Source of the DNA: Phycisphaeraceae bacterium
GTDB taxonomy: Bacteria; Planctomycetota; Phycisphaerae; Phycisphaerales; UBA1924
Assembly (NCBI GenBank): GCA_019636615.1
Contig: JAHBXF010000001.1
Location: 1,736,001 to 1,800,000, forward strand
DNA length: 64,000 nt
Direction of reading: 5' to 3'
Part shown: positions 18,023 to 26,512 of the stretch, piece by piece
Layout: every line of letters begins with the position of its first letter
Position numbering within the stretch: position 1 is the stretch's first letter
Notes under the pieces: generated by a model
What the model was told of the DNA's origin: nothing
The model's input: the letters and a program-made list of their open reading frames with translations, nothing else
Database searches by the model: none
Translations under genes and position numbers: made by a program

Positions 18023-19207
18023 ATGATCGGCGACGGTTGGAGCGACGAGCCCGCGGTGCGTCCCGGCGCCGGTCAGCCGCCACCCCCCGGTGTGCGACGC
18101 GTCGCGGTGGTCACCGGCTCACGCGCCGAGTTCGGCCTGCTGCGCCCGGTCATGCACGCCGTCGCCGCGCGGCCGGGCCTTGAGTTGGCGGTTGTCGCCG
18201 CGGGGTCTCACCTCGTGCTCCCCGCGCTCACGTTCCGCGAGGTCAAGAACGAGTTCAATATCGCGGGGATTGTGCCCATGCAGGTCGCCGGGCGCGTCGG
18301 GCGCACGGCGGATGTCGAGGCCGTGGGCAAGGGTGTCGCGCGCTTCGGCCGCGTCTTTGAAGACCTTTCCCCGCACTGGGTCGTCGTGCTGGGCGACCGC
18401 ATCGAGGCCTTCGCCGCCGCCGGCGCGGCGAGCATCGGCGGGCGGGCCCTGGCGCACATCCACGGCGGCGACCGTGCCGAGGGCGTGGCCGACGAGGCCA
18501 TGCGCCACGCCATCACCAAACTCGCGCACCTTCACCTGCCCGCCACCCCCGCGTCTCGCGAGCGGCTGGTGCGCATGGGCGAGCACGCGAGGTGGGTGCG
18601 GTGTGTCGGTTCACCCGCCATCGACGGCCTCGCCGACATCCCCACGATGAACGAACAGGCCTACGCCGATCTCGGTTCGCCCGACACGCTCCTGCTCATG
18701 CACCCCATCGGGCGCAGCGACGAGACCGAAGAGGCCGCGGCGAGCGCCGTCCTCGAAGCCGTCGCGCGTCGCCGGGTGCTCGCGCTGGCGCCGAACCTTG
18801 ATCCCGGACGCGCCGGCATCGTGCGTGCGATCGGGCAATCCGGCGTGCGCACCCTTGAGCACATGGCCCGCACCGAGTTCATCGGGCTGCTCAAGCGCCT
18901 TTCGTCCCTGCGCGGCGTGATGGTGGGCAACTCTTCGGCCGGGCTCATCGAGGCGGCCGCGCTGCGCTTGCCCGTGGTCGATATCGGCATGCGCCAAGCC
19001 GGGCGGGAGCGCTGCGGCAATGTTGTTCACGTCGATCAGGAATACCCCGAGCCCGTGAGGTCCGCCGTGGAACGCGCAGCATCGATGGATCTCTCAGACC
19101 TCTCACACCCGTACGGCGATGGTCACGCCGGCGAGCAGATCGCCCGGGCGCTGGCAGAGACAGACCCCAGCGACGCCGCGCTGCTGCGTAAACGCTGCGC
19201 GTACTGA
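18023..19207 (+). CDS. UDP-N-acetylglucosamine 2-epimerase, hydrolysing NeuC-like
   Basis: 394 residues. The N-terminus holds 'VAVVTGSRAEFGLLRPVM' (about 27-44), the hallmark of NeuC/WecB GT-B fold enzymes. Other landmarks are 'VVLGDRIEAFAAA', 'HIHGGDRAEGVADEAMRHAITKLAHLHLP', 'VGSPAIDGL' and 'GNSSAGLIEAAALRLPVVDIG'. The GDR and HGGD motifs bind the UDP-sugar and the GNSS loop is typical of the hydrolysing NeuC branch. It probably converts UDP-GlcNAc or a related UDP-sugar for nonulosonic acid or surface-polysaccharide synthesis. No sialic-acid synthase genes are adjacent. The first 25 residues are Pro/Gly-rich and a later start is possible. Confidence 0.88.
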   Translation: MIGDGWSDEPAVRPGAGQPPPPGVRRVAVVTGSRAEFGLLRPVMHAVAARPGLELAVVAAGSHLVLPALTFREVKNEFNIAGIVPMQVAGRVGRTADVEAVGKGVARFGRVFEDLSPHWVVVLGDRIEAFAAAGAASIGGRALAHIHGGDRAEGVADEAMRHAITKLAHLHLPATPASRERLVRMGEHARWVRCVGSPAIDGLADIPTMNEQAYADLGSPDTLLLMHPIGRSDETEEAAASAVLEAVARRRVLALAPNLDPGRAGIVRAIGQSGVRTLEHMARTEFIGLLKRLSSLRGVMVGNSSAGLIEAAALRLPVVDIGMRQAGRERCGNVVHVDQEYPEPVRSAVERAASMDLSDLSHPYGDGHAGEQIARALAETDPSDAALLRKRCAY

Positions 19208-19247
19208 TCACAACGCGGCGCGATGCGAACGCCCGCTCGGCACCGTT

Positions 19248-19490
19248 TCAGCGCAGTGAATAGAGCACAAAGAGCAGCACGAGCGTGAGCGCGATGACAG
19301 GCACCCAGATCGGCCGCTTGCCCCCGCCGCGCCGGCTGCCGAGGGCGTACCCGCACTTCCAGCACAGAGAGACATCGTCATAGAGGGCGGCGCGGCACTC
19401 GGGGCACTGCGTGGTGACATCCGAGAACCGCTCGATATCCTGCTCGCTCGGGCCCTCATCGATCGGGCGTTGGCCTCGTCGTATCGCCAT
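19248..19490 (-). CDS. Small membrane-anchored zinc-ribbon protein
   Basis: 80 residues from the ATG at 19490. Two CxxC knuckles, CPEC and CWKC, form a zinc ribbon in the middle. A single C-terminal membrane helix (VPVIALTLVLLFVLYSL) ends the protein, giving a tail-anchored layout. Function unknown. It lies about 100 bases beyond the lipoprotein gene at 19589 and could be the last gene of the priA-murD cluster. A longer reading from 19574 is possible, but the added residues look non-coding. Confidence 0.65.
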   Translation of the reverse strand: MAIRRGQRPIDEGPSEQDIERFSDVTTQCPECRAALYDDVSLCWKCGYALGSRRGGGKRPIWVPVIALTLVLLFVLYSLR

Positions 19491-19588
19491 GCCCAATGAT
19501 ATCGTGCCTTTCCGCTCGCCGGTTTCACGTCTGGCGGCCGCCCCAGGGCCTGTGAGCAGAGGTTTTTCCGGCACGTTCCGGCGAGTCG

Positions 19589-20491
19589 TTATCGATGCAC
19601 GCTCAGCCGCACGCGCACCGGGGTGTCATACACGGGCACGATCGTTCTGTCCGCGATCCACACGGGGCTCTGCACGTTCGAGTCGTGGTGCTCCATGCGG
19701 CTGTAGGCGATCGTTTCACCGCTGAAACAGGCGAAGCCCACGAGCAGCCCCTCGCGATCGGCCACGTACACCTCTCTGCCGGCCCGCGTCTCGAAGCGTG
19801 AGCCGGCGAAACGCCAGAACTCCGCGTGGTCAACCTCGATCAGGCGGCGGGATGTTCGTACATCCACGATCCACTCTCGGGGGTCGGCGGTGCGTGCTAC
19901 ACCGTTGGCCGTCCACTCCAGCCGCACCCCGACACGCGGACCCGTGGGCGGGGTTTCGCGCAGGTGTTCGCCCTCCCACGTCCATGTCCCCGGCGTGCCG
20001 GGCTCGAGCCCCAGCAGCACAAGGGCCGCGTGCAGGTGCGAGGGTGTGATGCGTGTCAGCACCAGCGCCTCGTGCTCTTTCGAGTCGGGCGTGCAGGCGA
20101 TGATCTCGATGTACACGTGCGGGGTGCGCGGATTGTGGCAATCGATCGGGACCACCCCATCAAACTCGATCTCACCCCGCGCTCGATTCACCCGAACGCC
20201 CGGCGATGTCTCGATCCACACGTCAACCGCCCCGCCCGGCGCGGCCGGACCTGAAGTCGGCGAGGGGGTCGGCGATGGAGTGATTGCGGGGGGTTGTGTT
20301 GGTGGTGGCGCCGGTGAGGGCCCGGTTGGCTCTCGGGCCGGTGCAGGGAGCGGCGCACGTTCTTGCCCGTGGGCCGGGGGCGCGTGTTCGTCGCGCGGCC
20401 TCGCCTCACGCTTTGTGGCGCACGCCGCCGACAGCAGCATCACGCACACCCCGGCGACGGCCAGACACCAGCCCGTGCGCACGCACTTCAT
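19589..20491 (-). CDS. Lipoprotein of unknown function
   Basis: 300 residues. Its ATG overlaps the murD stop codon (ATGA at 20488-20491), which fixes the start and suggests translational coupling. The N-terminus is a lipoprotein signal, LAVAGVCVMLLSAACA, with Cys near residue 25. A Pro/Ala-rich linker to about residue 85 follows, then a domain that starts 'VDVWIETSPGVRVNRARGEIEFDGVVPIDCHNPRTPHVY' in part. The domain reads as beta-rich and contains 'HEALVLTRITPSHLHAALVLLGLEPG'. Homologues with this 'LTRITPSHLHAALVLLG' pattern are known to me only as uncharacterised planctomycete proteins (YdjY-like). I cannot assign a role. Confidence 0.75.
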   Translation of the reverse strand: MKCVRTGWCLAVAGVCVMLLSAACATKREARPRDEHAPPAHGQERAPLPAPAREPTGPSPAPPPTQPPAITPSPTPSPTSGPAAPGGAVDVWIETSPGVRVNRARGEIEFDGVVPIDCHNPRTPHVYIEIIACTPDSKEHEALVLTRITPSHLHAALVLLGLEPGTPGTWTWEGEHLRETPPTGPRVGVRLEWTANGVARTADPREWIVDVRTSRRLIEVDHAEFWRFAGSRFETRAGREVYVADREGLLVGFACFSGETIAYSRMEHHDSNVQSPVWIADRTIVPVYDTPVRVRLSVHR

Positions 20492-21918
20492 GAACCGGCC
20501 TCCTCGGCCCCCGCGGCACGAACCCAATCGCGCAGGGCCGCGCCGCGCTGTTCGTAGTTTGTGAACTGATCCCACGAGGCGCACGCGGGGCTCAGGAGGA
20601 CAACATCTCCCGGCGCGGCCCGGTCGGCGATGCAAGCCAGGGCGCGAGCCAGTGTTTCGCACTCGTGGGGCTCACCCCCGGCGCCGCGCGCCGCGCGGGC
20701 GATATCGGCCCCGGTGGCGCCGATGGTGTAGAGCCCTGCGAGCAAAGGGGCCAGTGCCCCCACGGGCGAGAGGTCTGATTTCTTGTCATACCCGCCGGCG
20801 ATCAGGTGCACTTTCTCAAGCCCCGGCGTGCCCGCGAAGGCCCGCGCCGCCAGCAGGCACGATTCCGGCGTGGTTGACTTCGAGTCGTTGTAATAGGTCA
20901 CGCCGCGAACCCGGCCGACACACTCGAGGCGGTGGGGCAGGCCCGCAAAGTCAGCAAGCAGCGGCGCCAGCGCGGCGCCCGCCGCGCGCGGGTTCTCGGC
21001 CTGCGAGGCGGCGGCTACCGCCAGACACGCGGTGGCGGCGTTGACGATGTTGTGCGCCCCGGGGATGCGCAGCGCGGCACGGGTGCCGACCTCGTGCGTG
21101 AAGGCCTCGTCGGCCGCGGCCGTCCAGTTCACCATGCCCCGCACGCGCTCCGCGAGTGATGCCTCCACCGCGGGGCCGAGCACGGCCCGTGCGCACCCGT
21201 AGCGAAACAGGTTGATCTTCGACTCGCTGTAATGCTCGTGCGTGCCGTGCCAGTCGCCGTGGTTGGGAGACAGGTTTGTCAGCACCCCGATGGCGGGCGA
21301 CCATCCCGGTGCGCCCTCCCAGCCCGCGCCCTCGCCCAGCCAGTGCAGCATCGCGCTGGAGAGTTCAAGCACCACCCAGTCGGCGGGCGATACGTCTGAC
21401 ACAGCGTTGAGCAGCGAACCGCCGATGTTGCCCCCTGTGTGCACGCGCTCTCCCAGGCGAGCGAGCATGTGCGAGATCATCGCCGTCGTTGTGCTCTTGC
21501 CGGCCGAACCCGTGATGCCGATGACGCGTTCACGCGAGGGCAGCCGCTCGGTCACCAGTCGAATCTCGGTGGTGATCGGAATGCCCGCGGCGCGGGCCGC
21601 GCGAAGATAACGGTTGTCCCATGGTTTGGGCACGGCCGGGTTGGCGACCACCATGTCGCAGGTCGTGAAATCCGCGACGTTGTGCCCGCCCAGGGCCGTG
21701 GTGATTCGCCCTTGCGCCAGGTAGTCTGCGAGCGGCGCCAGCGATGCACGCAGCGCTTCTTCCGGCTGCACGTCGGTCAGCAGCACGCTCGCGCCCTGCT
21801 GGGCCAGCCAGCGTGCCACGCCCGCGCCGCCACCGAAGTTGCCAAGGCCCATCACCACCACGCGTGCGCCCTCAAACGTGCGTGGTGCTCCGACATGCTG
21901 CGCGGCGATGGTGCTCAT
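20488..21918 (-). CDS. murD: UDP-N-acetylmuramoyl-L-alanine--D-glutamate ligase
   Basis: 476 residues from the ATG at 21918. MurD adds D-Glu to UDP-MurNAc-L-Ala in the cytoplasm. Visible features are the N-terminal Rossmann-like 'ARVVVMGLGNFGGG', the ATP P-loop 'GITGSAGKSTTT', the central Mur domain 'NLSPNHGDWHGTHEHY' and the C-terminal 'YYNDSKSTTPES' that binds UMAG/ADP. A GTG at 22026 would overlap the priA stop by four bases (GTGA) and would add 36 residues rich in Pro, Thr and His; the shorter start is nearer the usual family length. The presence of murD indicates peptidoglycan synthesis, consistent with current knowledge of planctomycetes. It sits between priA and a lipoprotein gene, unlike the usual dcw cluster. 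Confidence 0.92.
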   Translation of the reverse strand: MSTIAAQHVGAPRTFEGARVVVMGLGNFGGGAGVARWLAQQGASVLLTDVQPEEALRASLAPLADYLAQGRITTALGGHNVADFTTCDMVVANPAVPKPWDNRYLRAARAAGIPITTEIRLVTERLPSRERVIGITGSAGKSTTTAMISHMLARLGERVHTGGNIGGSLLNAVSDVSPADWVVLELSSAMLHWLGEGAGWEGAPGWSPAIGVLTNLSPNHGDWHGTHEHYSESKINLFRYGCARAVLGPAVEASLAERVRGMVNWTAAADEAFTHEVGTRAALRIPGAHNIVNAATACLAVAAASQAENPRAAGAALAPLLADFAGLPHRLECVGRVRGVTYYNDSKSTTPESCLLAARAFAGTPGLEKVHLIAGGYDKKSDLSPVGALAPLLAGLYTIGATGADIARAARGAGGEPHECETLARALACIADRAAPGDVVLLSPACASWDQFTNYEQRGAALRDWVRAAGAEEAGS

Positions 21919-22022
21919 GTGATGGGATGTGGTGCGAGTGGGGGTCGGTGCGAGACGGTGGGCGACAAGCGGCGGCGGCGTGATGCGGGGGCTCGGGATC
22001 TGTGACGGTAGCGTGGCGCGCC

Positions 22023-24395
22023 TCACAGCAGCGCCACGGGGTCAACATCGACCGCCGCGCCGGCGTCAGAAAGGGCGACCCCGGCCCCGCGCAGCGACCG
22101 CAGCACGGCGGAGAGGGTGGAGGCATCCGGAGCGATGACCTCCACCGCGAAGCGGTATTCGCCCGCGATCCGAGAGAGGGGGCAGGGGTCTGGCCCGCGC
22201 AGGCTCGTTCTCGTCCGGGCGGCCTCGCCCCGCAGCGCCGACGCGACATCCTCCGCGTGTCTTCTGGCCCTGGCCTCAGACACATCCTTGCAGACGATGC
22301 GAGCCATGCGCGTCGCCGGCGGCAGGCCGCTGCGCACGCGAATGGCCAGTTCTCCCGCGGCGAACTCGGTGTACCTGTGCTGCGAAGCGAGAACAATCGC
22401 CGGGTTCTGCGGGCTCATGGTCTGCACGATGACCAGCCCCGGCTGGGCGCCCCGGCCCGCACGCCCCGCCACCTGGCTCACCAGTTGAAACGTTCGCTCG
22501 GCCGAGCGAAAGTCGGGGATGTGCAGCGCGGTATCGGCATCGATCACGCCCACCAGCCGCACGCCGGGGAAGTCGAGCCCCTTGGCGAGCATCTGCGTGC
22601 CGATGAGCACGCGCAGCGCGCCGCGGGCAAAGTCTCCCAGCACATCGAAGTAATCGCGGGCCGAGCGCATGGTGTCTGAATCGACTCGGCGGAAGGTCTC
22701 CCCCTCGACCAGCCCCATGGGGGCGAACTTCCGGGCCAGTTCCTGCTCGAGCCGCTGGGTGCCCCCCGAGAAAAAGTTCAGCCGCCCGGCGCACGCCGGG
22801 CAGGCGGCGGGCACTTTCTGCCGTGCTTCGCAGTGATGGCAGCGCACCTCGGCGCCCACCGGCAACCGCCGGTCGCGGTGCAGCACCAGGTGCGCATCAC
22901 AATCAGCGCACGACACGATGAACCCGCACGAGGGCGAGACGCACGCGATGTACGACGAGAACCCGCGCCGGTTGAGCAGCAGAATCGCCTGAGCGCCCGC
23001 GCTGAGCGTTCGCGAAAGGGCCTCTTCAAGCGTCGGGCCCAGCAGGTGCTGCGTTGTGTCTTTGCCCGCTTCAAACCTTCGCCGCCGCTCCTGAACCATG
23101 TCCACAACTTCCACCCGCGGCAGCGTCGCCCCGCCCGCGCGCGTGGGCAACGACCACAGCCTGAAGCGGCCCTTGGCCGCGTTCGACCACGATTCAAGGC
23201 TGGGCGTGGCAGAACCAAGCACCACGCACGCCCCTTCAAGGTGCGCCCGCTTGATGGCCACGTCGCGCGCGTGGTAGCGCGGGGCCCGGTCCTGCTTGTA
23301 CGAGGTGTCGTGCTCTTCATCCACCACGATCAACGACAGCCCCGCCACGGGCGCAAAGACGGCCGAGCGCGCCCCGACCACCACGCGCGCCTCGCCCGCC
23401 GCGGCGCGGCTCCATTCGCGGTGGCGCTGCGCCGCCGTGAGCCCAGAGTGCAGCACGGCAACGCGGGCCGCGCCCAGCCGCCCGACAAACCGTTCGCTGG
23501 TCTGGGGTGTCAGCGCGATCTCGGGCACAAGCACGATGGCCCCCCCGCCCACGCTCAGCACCCGCTCCATCAATCGCAAGTAGACCTCAGTCTTGCCCGA
23601 TCCTGTTACACCGTGCAGCAGGTGAACACCAAAGGCACCCAGCGCGGCGCCGATCCCTTCCATCGCGCGCTGTTGATCGGCCGTGGGCTCGGGCGGTACA
23701 GAGGTCTGGTGCGGCGAAGACGCGCCGGGCATGGCCCCGGCGCGAATGTGCGACTCTTCCACGATCGAGAGCACCCCGGCCTTCTCCAGCGCCGCCAGCG
23801 TCGCGGGGCCAAGCCCTTGCCCGCCCATCGCCTTCAGCCGTCGCTTCAAGGCGGGCACCTCCATCGGAAACTCACCAGCCGGGATGGCGCGCAGCGTCTC
23901 GAGGGTTCGGCGGGCATTCGCGGGGAGCGTCGTGGTGGGGGTGGTGGGGGTGGTGGGGGGGGTGGGGGAGACTTCGGGAAGCGTCAGCCGCACCATCTTG
24001 AGCCTGCGGGTTCCGGTTGAGACCTTCACCGACGCGGGCATCATCGCCCCGATCGTCACACCCAGGGGGCACAGGTAATACTCGCTGATCCACTCCCCCA
24101 GCCGAAGCACCGGGGGGGGCATGATCACCCCCAGCACCCCGCTGATGGCGCGGATTTTCTCTTCCGGCACTCCCGCCGCCAGTTCCGGCCCGCCCAGTTG
24201 CACCACCACCCCGGGCACTCTCTGGCGGCCCAGCGGCACCTCGACTCGCTCGCCCAGGGCGGGCGAATAAGCCCCGCAGGCGTAGGTGAGCGCCCCCGAA
24301 CCATCATCGAGCCTCTCGATGGCCCTTTCGACCGCCACGCGAGCGTATTTCCCCTGTCGGGTTCGGTCCGCGGGGGTGTCAAAGAGCGTGCACAC
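22023..24395 (-). CDS. priA: Primosomal replication restart helicase PriA
   Basis: 790 residues, GTG start at 24395 with AGAAGGA about seven bases upstream. PriA is a 3'-5' DNA helicase that reloads the replisome at stalled forks. The N-terminal DNA-binding domain is followed by a Thr/Pro repeat linker (TPPTTPTTPTTT, residues about 145-157, encoded by a GGTGGGGGT-type repeat at 23933-23965). Helicase motifs include Walker A GVTGSGKT (262-269), DEEH (359-362) and 'GSATPSLES'. The zinc-binding insertion has at least seven cysteines from 'CVSPSCGF' to 'CPACAG'. The T/P linker is unusual and probably flexible. It diverges from carA with only 27 bases between the start codons. Confidence 0.93.
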   Translation of the reverse strand: MCTLFDTPADRTRQGKYARVAVERAIERLDDGSGALTYACGAYSPALGERVEVPLGRQRVPGVVVQLGGPELAAGVPEEKIRAISGVLGVIMPPPVLRLGEWISEYYLCPLGVTIGAMMPASVKVSTGTRRLKMVRLTLPEVSPTPPTTPTTPTTTLPANARRTLETLRAIPAGEFPMEVPALKRRLKAMGGQGLGPATLAALEKAGVLSIVEESHIRAGAMPGASSPHQTSVPPEPTADQQRAMEGIGAALGAFGVHLLHGVTGSGKTEVYLRLMERVLSVGGGAIVLVPEIALTPQTSERFVGRLGAARVAVLHSGLTAAQRHREWSRAAAGEARVVVGARSAVFAPVAGLSLIVVDEEHDTSYKQDRAPRYHARDVAIKRAHLEGACVVLGSATPSLESWSNAAKGRFRLWSLPTRAGGATLPRVEVVDMVQERRRRFEAGKDTTQHLLGPTLEEALSRTLSAGAQAILLLNRRGFSSYIACVSPSCGFIVSCADCDAHLVLHRDRRLPVGAEVRCHHCEARQKVPAACPACAGRLNFFSGGTQRLEQELARKFAPMGLVEGETFRRVDSDTMRSARDYFDVLGDFARGALRVLIGTQMLAKGLDFPGVRLVGVIDADTALHIPDFRSAERTFQLVSQVAGRAGRGAQPGLVIVQTMSPQNPAIVLASQHRYTEFAAGELAIRVRSGLPPATRMARIVCKDVSEARARRHAEDVASALRGEAARTRTSLRGPDPCPLSRIAGEYRFAVEVIAPDASTLSAVLRSLRGAGVALSDAGAAVDVDPVALL

Positions 24396-24406
24396 GTTCT
24401 GGTCCT

Positions 24407-24416
24407 TCTATACTCA
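24407..24416. promoter_or_regulatory. Overlapping divergent -10 boxes for carA and priA
   Basis: TCTATACTCA read on the plus strand contains TATACT (24409-24414), eight bases before the carA ATG at 24423. The same bases read on the minus strand give AGTATAGA, a -10 candidate for priA (start 24395). The whole gap is 27 bases, so any -35 elements must lie inside the opposing gene. Confidence 0.45.
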
Positions 24417-24422
24417 TGCCCG

Positions 24423-25646
24423 ATGCCACAACGTAGCGCCGTTCCAACCCCGCACGCACCCGGGCGTCTCGCCCTCCAGAACGGCATGATCTTTCACGGT
24501 CAGGCCTTCGGGGCCACCGGCCGCGGCCTGACCGTCGCCGCCGAGGTTGTCTTCAACACGGCCATTTCCGGCTATCAGGAGTCATTGACCGACCCCTCGT
24601 ACACCGGCCAGATTCTGGTGCAGACCTTCCCGCTCATCGGCAACACCGGCGCCAACAGCGAAGACGTGGAATCGACCAGAGTGCAGGTGAGCGGGCTGGT
24701 GGTGCGTGAAATCGCCCGGGTGCACTCCAACTACCGCGCCGAAGAATCCCTCCCCGAGTACCTCGCTCGTCACGGCGTGCTGGGCCTCACCGGCATCGAC
24801 ACCCGCGCCCTCACGCGCTGCCTGCGCTCGGGGGGCAGCATGCAGGGCGTCCTCACCGATCGCCAGGACCTCAGCGACGAAGCACTGGTCGAGATGGCCC
24901 GCTCGGCCCCATCCATGGCCGGCCAGAACCTCGTGCCCCTGGTCGGCTGCGCTGCCGGCGCATCGTGGGACGAAACACTGGGAGAATGGGCCGACCTCGG
25001 CGGCGCGCCCACCAGCGGCAACCGCACCGACGGCCGTTTCCGCGTGCTCACCCTCGACTGCGGCGCCAAGTCCAACATTCTGCGCAACCTCGCGCAGCGC
25101 GGCTGCGATGTCTACGTGGCCCCGCACACCACGCCCGCCAGCGAGATCATGGCCATGTACGAGGGCGGCAGGATCGACGGCCTCTTCATCTCCAACGGCC
25201 CCGGCGACCCAGCCGCCGTCGAGGCCACCATCGCCACGCTCCGCCAGTTGCTCGCCCAGCCCGCCGACCGCGTGATGCCGACCTTCGGCATCTGCCTGGG
25301 GCACCAGTTGCTCGCCCTGGCCGTGGGCGCATCAACCTACAAACTCAAGTTCGGCCACCGCGGCATCAACCAGCCGGTCCTCAACACCCAATCCGGACGC
25401 GTCGAGATCACCAGCCAGAACCACGGGTTCGCCGTAGACCCGGACTCGCTGCGTGCCGTTGGCGGCGTTCCCACGCACGTGCACCTCAACGACGGCACCC
25501 TCTCGGGCTTCCGCCTCGCCGACAAACCCGTCTTCTGCGTGCAGTACCACCCCGAGGCCTCTCCGGGCCCGCACGACGGCTCGTACCTCTTCGACGAGTT
25601 CATCAACGCCATGCGCGAGCGGCGTGCCGCCGGCGCCGCCGTCTGA
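24423..25646 (+). CDS. carA: Carbamoyl-phosphate synthase small (glutamine amidotransferase) subunit
   Basis: 407 residues. CarA hydrolyses glutamine and passes ammonia to CarB for arginine and pyrimidine synthesis. The N-terminal domain is typical: 'LALQNGMIFHGQAFG', 'VVFNTAISGYQESLTDPSY', 'GLVVREIA'. The class I amidotransferase part has 'GLFISNGPGDPAA', the nucleophile Cys in GICLGHQLLA and 'CVQYHPEASPGP' with His and Glu of the triad. carB is not in the window, so the subunits are unlinked. The ATG at 24423 is supported by the -10 box just upstream and by the family start. Confidence 0.95.
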   Translation: MPQRSAVPTPHAPGRLALQNGMIFHGQAFGATGRGLTVAAEVVFNTAISGYQESLTDPSYTGQILVQTFPLIGNTGANSEDVESTRVQVSGLVVREIARVHSNYRAEESLPEYLARHGVLGLTGIDTRALTRCLRSGGSMQGVLTDRQDLSDEALVEMARSAPSMAGQNLVPLVGCAAGASWDETLGEWADLGGAPTSGNRTDGRFRVLTLDCGAKSNILRNLAQRGCDVYVAPHTTPASEIMAMYEGGRIDGLFISNGPGDPAAVEATIATLRQLLAQPADRVMPTFGICLGHQLLALAVGASTYKLKFGHRGINQPVLNTQSGRVEITSQNHGFAVDPDSLRAVGGVPTHVHLNDGTLSGFRLADKPVFCVQYHPEASPGPHDGSYLFDEFINAMRERRAAGAAV

Positions 25647-25693
25647 ATGCACGCCCAGCCACACTTCCGCCGCCGACTCACAGGACAACCGAT

Positions 25694-26062
25694 TTGATCC
25701 TTTACCTCGCCAGCGACCTCATCTGGGCCAGCAAGATCCGCGCCACCGCCGACGCGCTGGGCATCCCCGTTCGGCCCGTGCGTTCGCTCGAGATGCTCGA
25801 AGCACGCCTGGCAGACTCCTCGCCCGCGGCCCTGCTGGCCGACCTTGACGCGCCCCAGGCCGCGCTCTCGCTCATCGCCAGACTGCGCGCCCACGGGGCC
25901 GACGACAAAGCCCGTGCGGTGCGCATCATCGCGTGGGGGCCGCACGTCGAGAAAGACCTGCTGCAGCAGGCCCGCGACGCCGGGGCGGACGACGTGCTCA
26001 CCCGCGGTGCGTTCGATCACAACCTCGAGCACATCCTGCTCTCCCTCAGCGGGCGGGCCTGA
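25694..26062 (+). CDS. Receiver-like small protein
   Basis: 122 residues from the TTG at 25694, 47 bases after carA. The order of strands and helices resembles a CheY-like receiver: 'LILYLASDLIWASKIRATADALG' (strand, helix), 'LLADLDAP' with an Asp in the phospho-acceptor position, 'VRIIAWGPHVEKDLLQQARDAGADDVLTRG'. The last segment matches the 'AGADDYLxKP' turn of response regulators, although the conserved Lys is not obvious. No output domain. It may be a stand-alone or degenerate receiver. The TTG start is my best guess, since no ATG is near the first strand. Confidence 0.6.
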   Translation: MILYLASDLIWASKIRATADALGIPVRPVRSLEMLEARLADSSPAALLADLDAPQAALSLIARLRAHGADDKARAVRIIAWGPHVEKDLLQQARDAGADDVLTRGAFDHNLEHILLSLSGRA

Positions 26063-26126
26063 TCCTCCCTCCCCGCGCGCCGCACGCGCTCGCACACGTC
26101 ACGTCACATCCAGAAAGAGTCACAGC

Positions 26127-26498
26127 ATGACCACCCGTCTCGAAGAGTTCAGGCAGTTCCGCGAGAAGATGAACGCACGCATCCTCGAACTCAACCACCT
26201 GGGCATCAACCGCTTCTTCTCGCTCGACACCAAGGCCTACGAGGCCGGCGCGGCGGACGTGAAAACCAAGGAACTCGCCGGCCTCAGCGCCTCGCTGGTG
26301 CTGCGATGCGACGACTGCATCGCCTACCACGTCATCCGCTCACGCCAGGTCGGCGCTTCCGAGGCCGAGATCATCGACATCCTCAACGTCGGGCTCATCG
26401 TCGGCGGCTCCATCGTCATCCCGCACCTGCGCCGCGCGATCGCCCTCATGGACGAACTGCGCGAGGCCGAGATGCGCGGCGAAAAGCCCGCGGTATAA
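26127..26498 (+). CDS. Carboxymuconolactone decarboxylase/AhpD-like protein
   Basis: 123 residues, ATG at 26127 with AGAAAGAG upstream. The central 'LRCDDCIAYHVIRS' carries the CxxC...H core of AhpD-type alkylhydroperoxidases (C-D-D-C-I-A-Y-H). 'KTKELAGLSASLVLRC' before it and 'GLIVGGSIVIPHLRRAIA' after it match the all-helical family fold. Members reduce peroxides through the CxxC dithiol, often with a peroxiredoxin, or act as decarboxylases; the CxxC favours the redox role here. It faces the thiol-redox fusion gene at 26513 on the other strand, 14 bases away end to end, so a shared redox role is possible but unproven. Confidence 0.85.
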   Translation: MTTRLEEFRQFREKMNARILELNHLGINRFFSLDTKAYEAGAADVKTKELAGLSASLVLRCDDCIAYHVIRSRQVGASEAEIIDILNVGLIVGGSIVIPHLRRAIALMDELREAEMRGEKPAV

Positions 26499-26512
26499 AC
26501 CGCACCCGCAGA

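Noticed and set aside
23933..23965. Short GGTGGGGGT-type repeat considered as a CRISPR or satellite
   Set aside because: It encodes the Thr/Pro linker inside priA and has no spacers.
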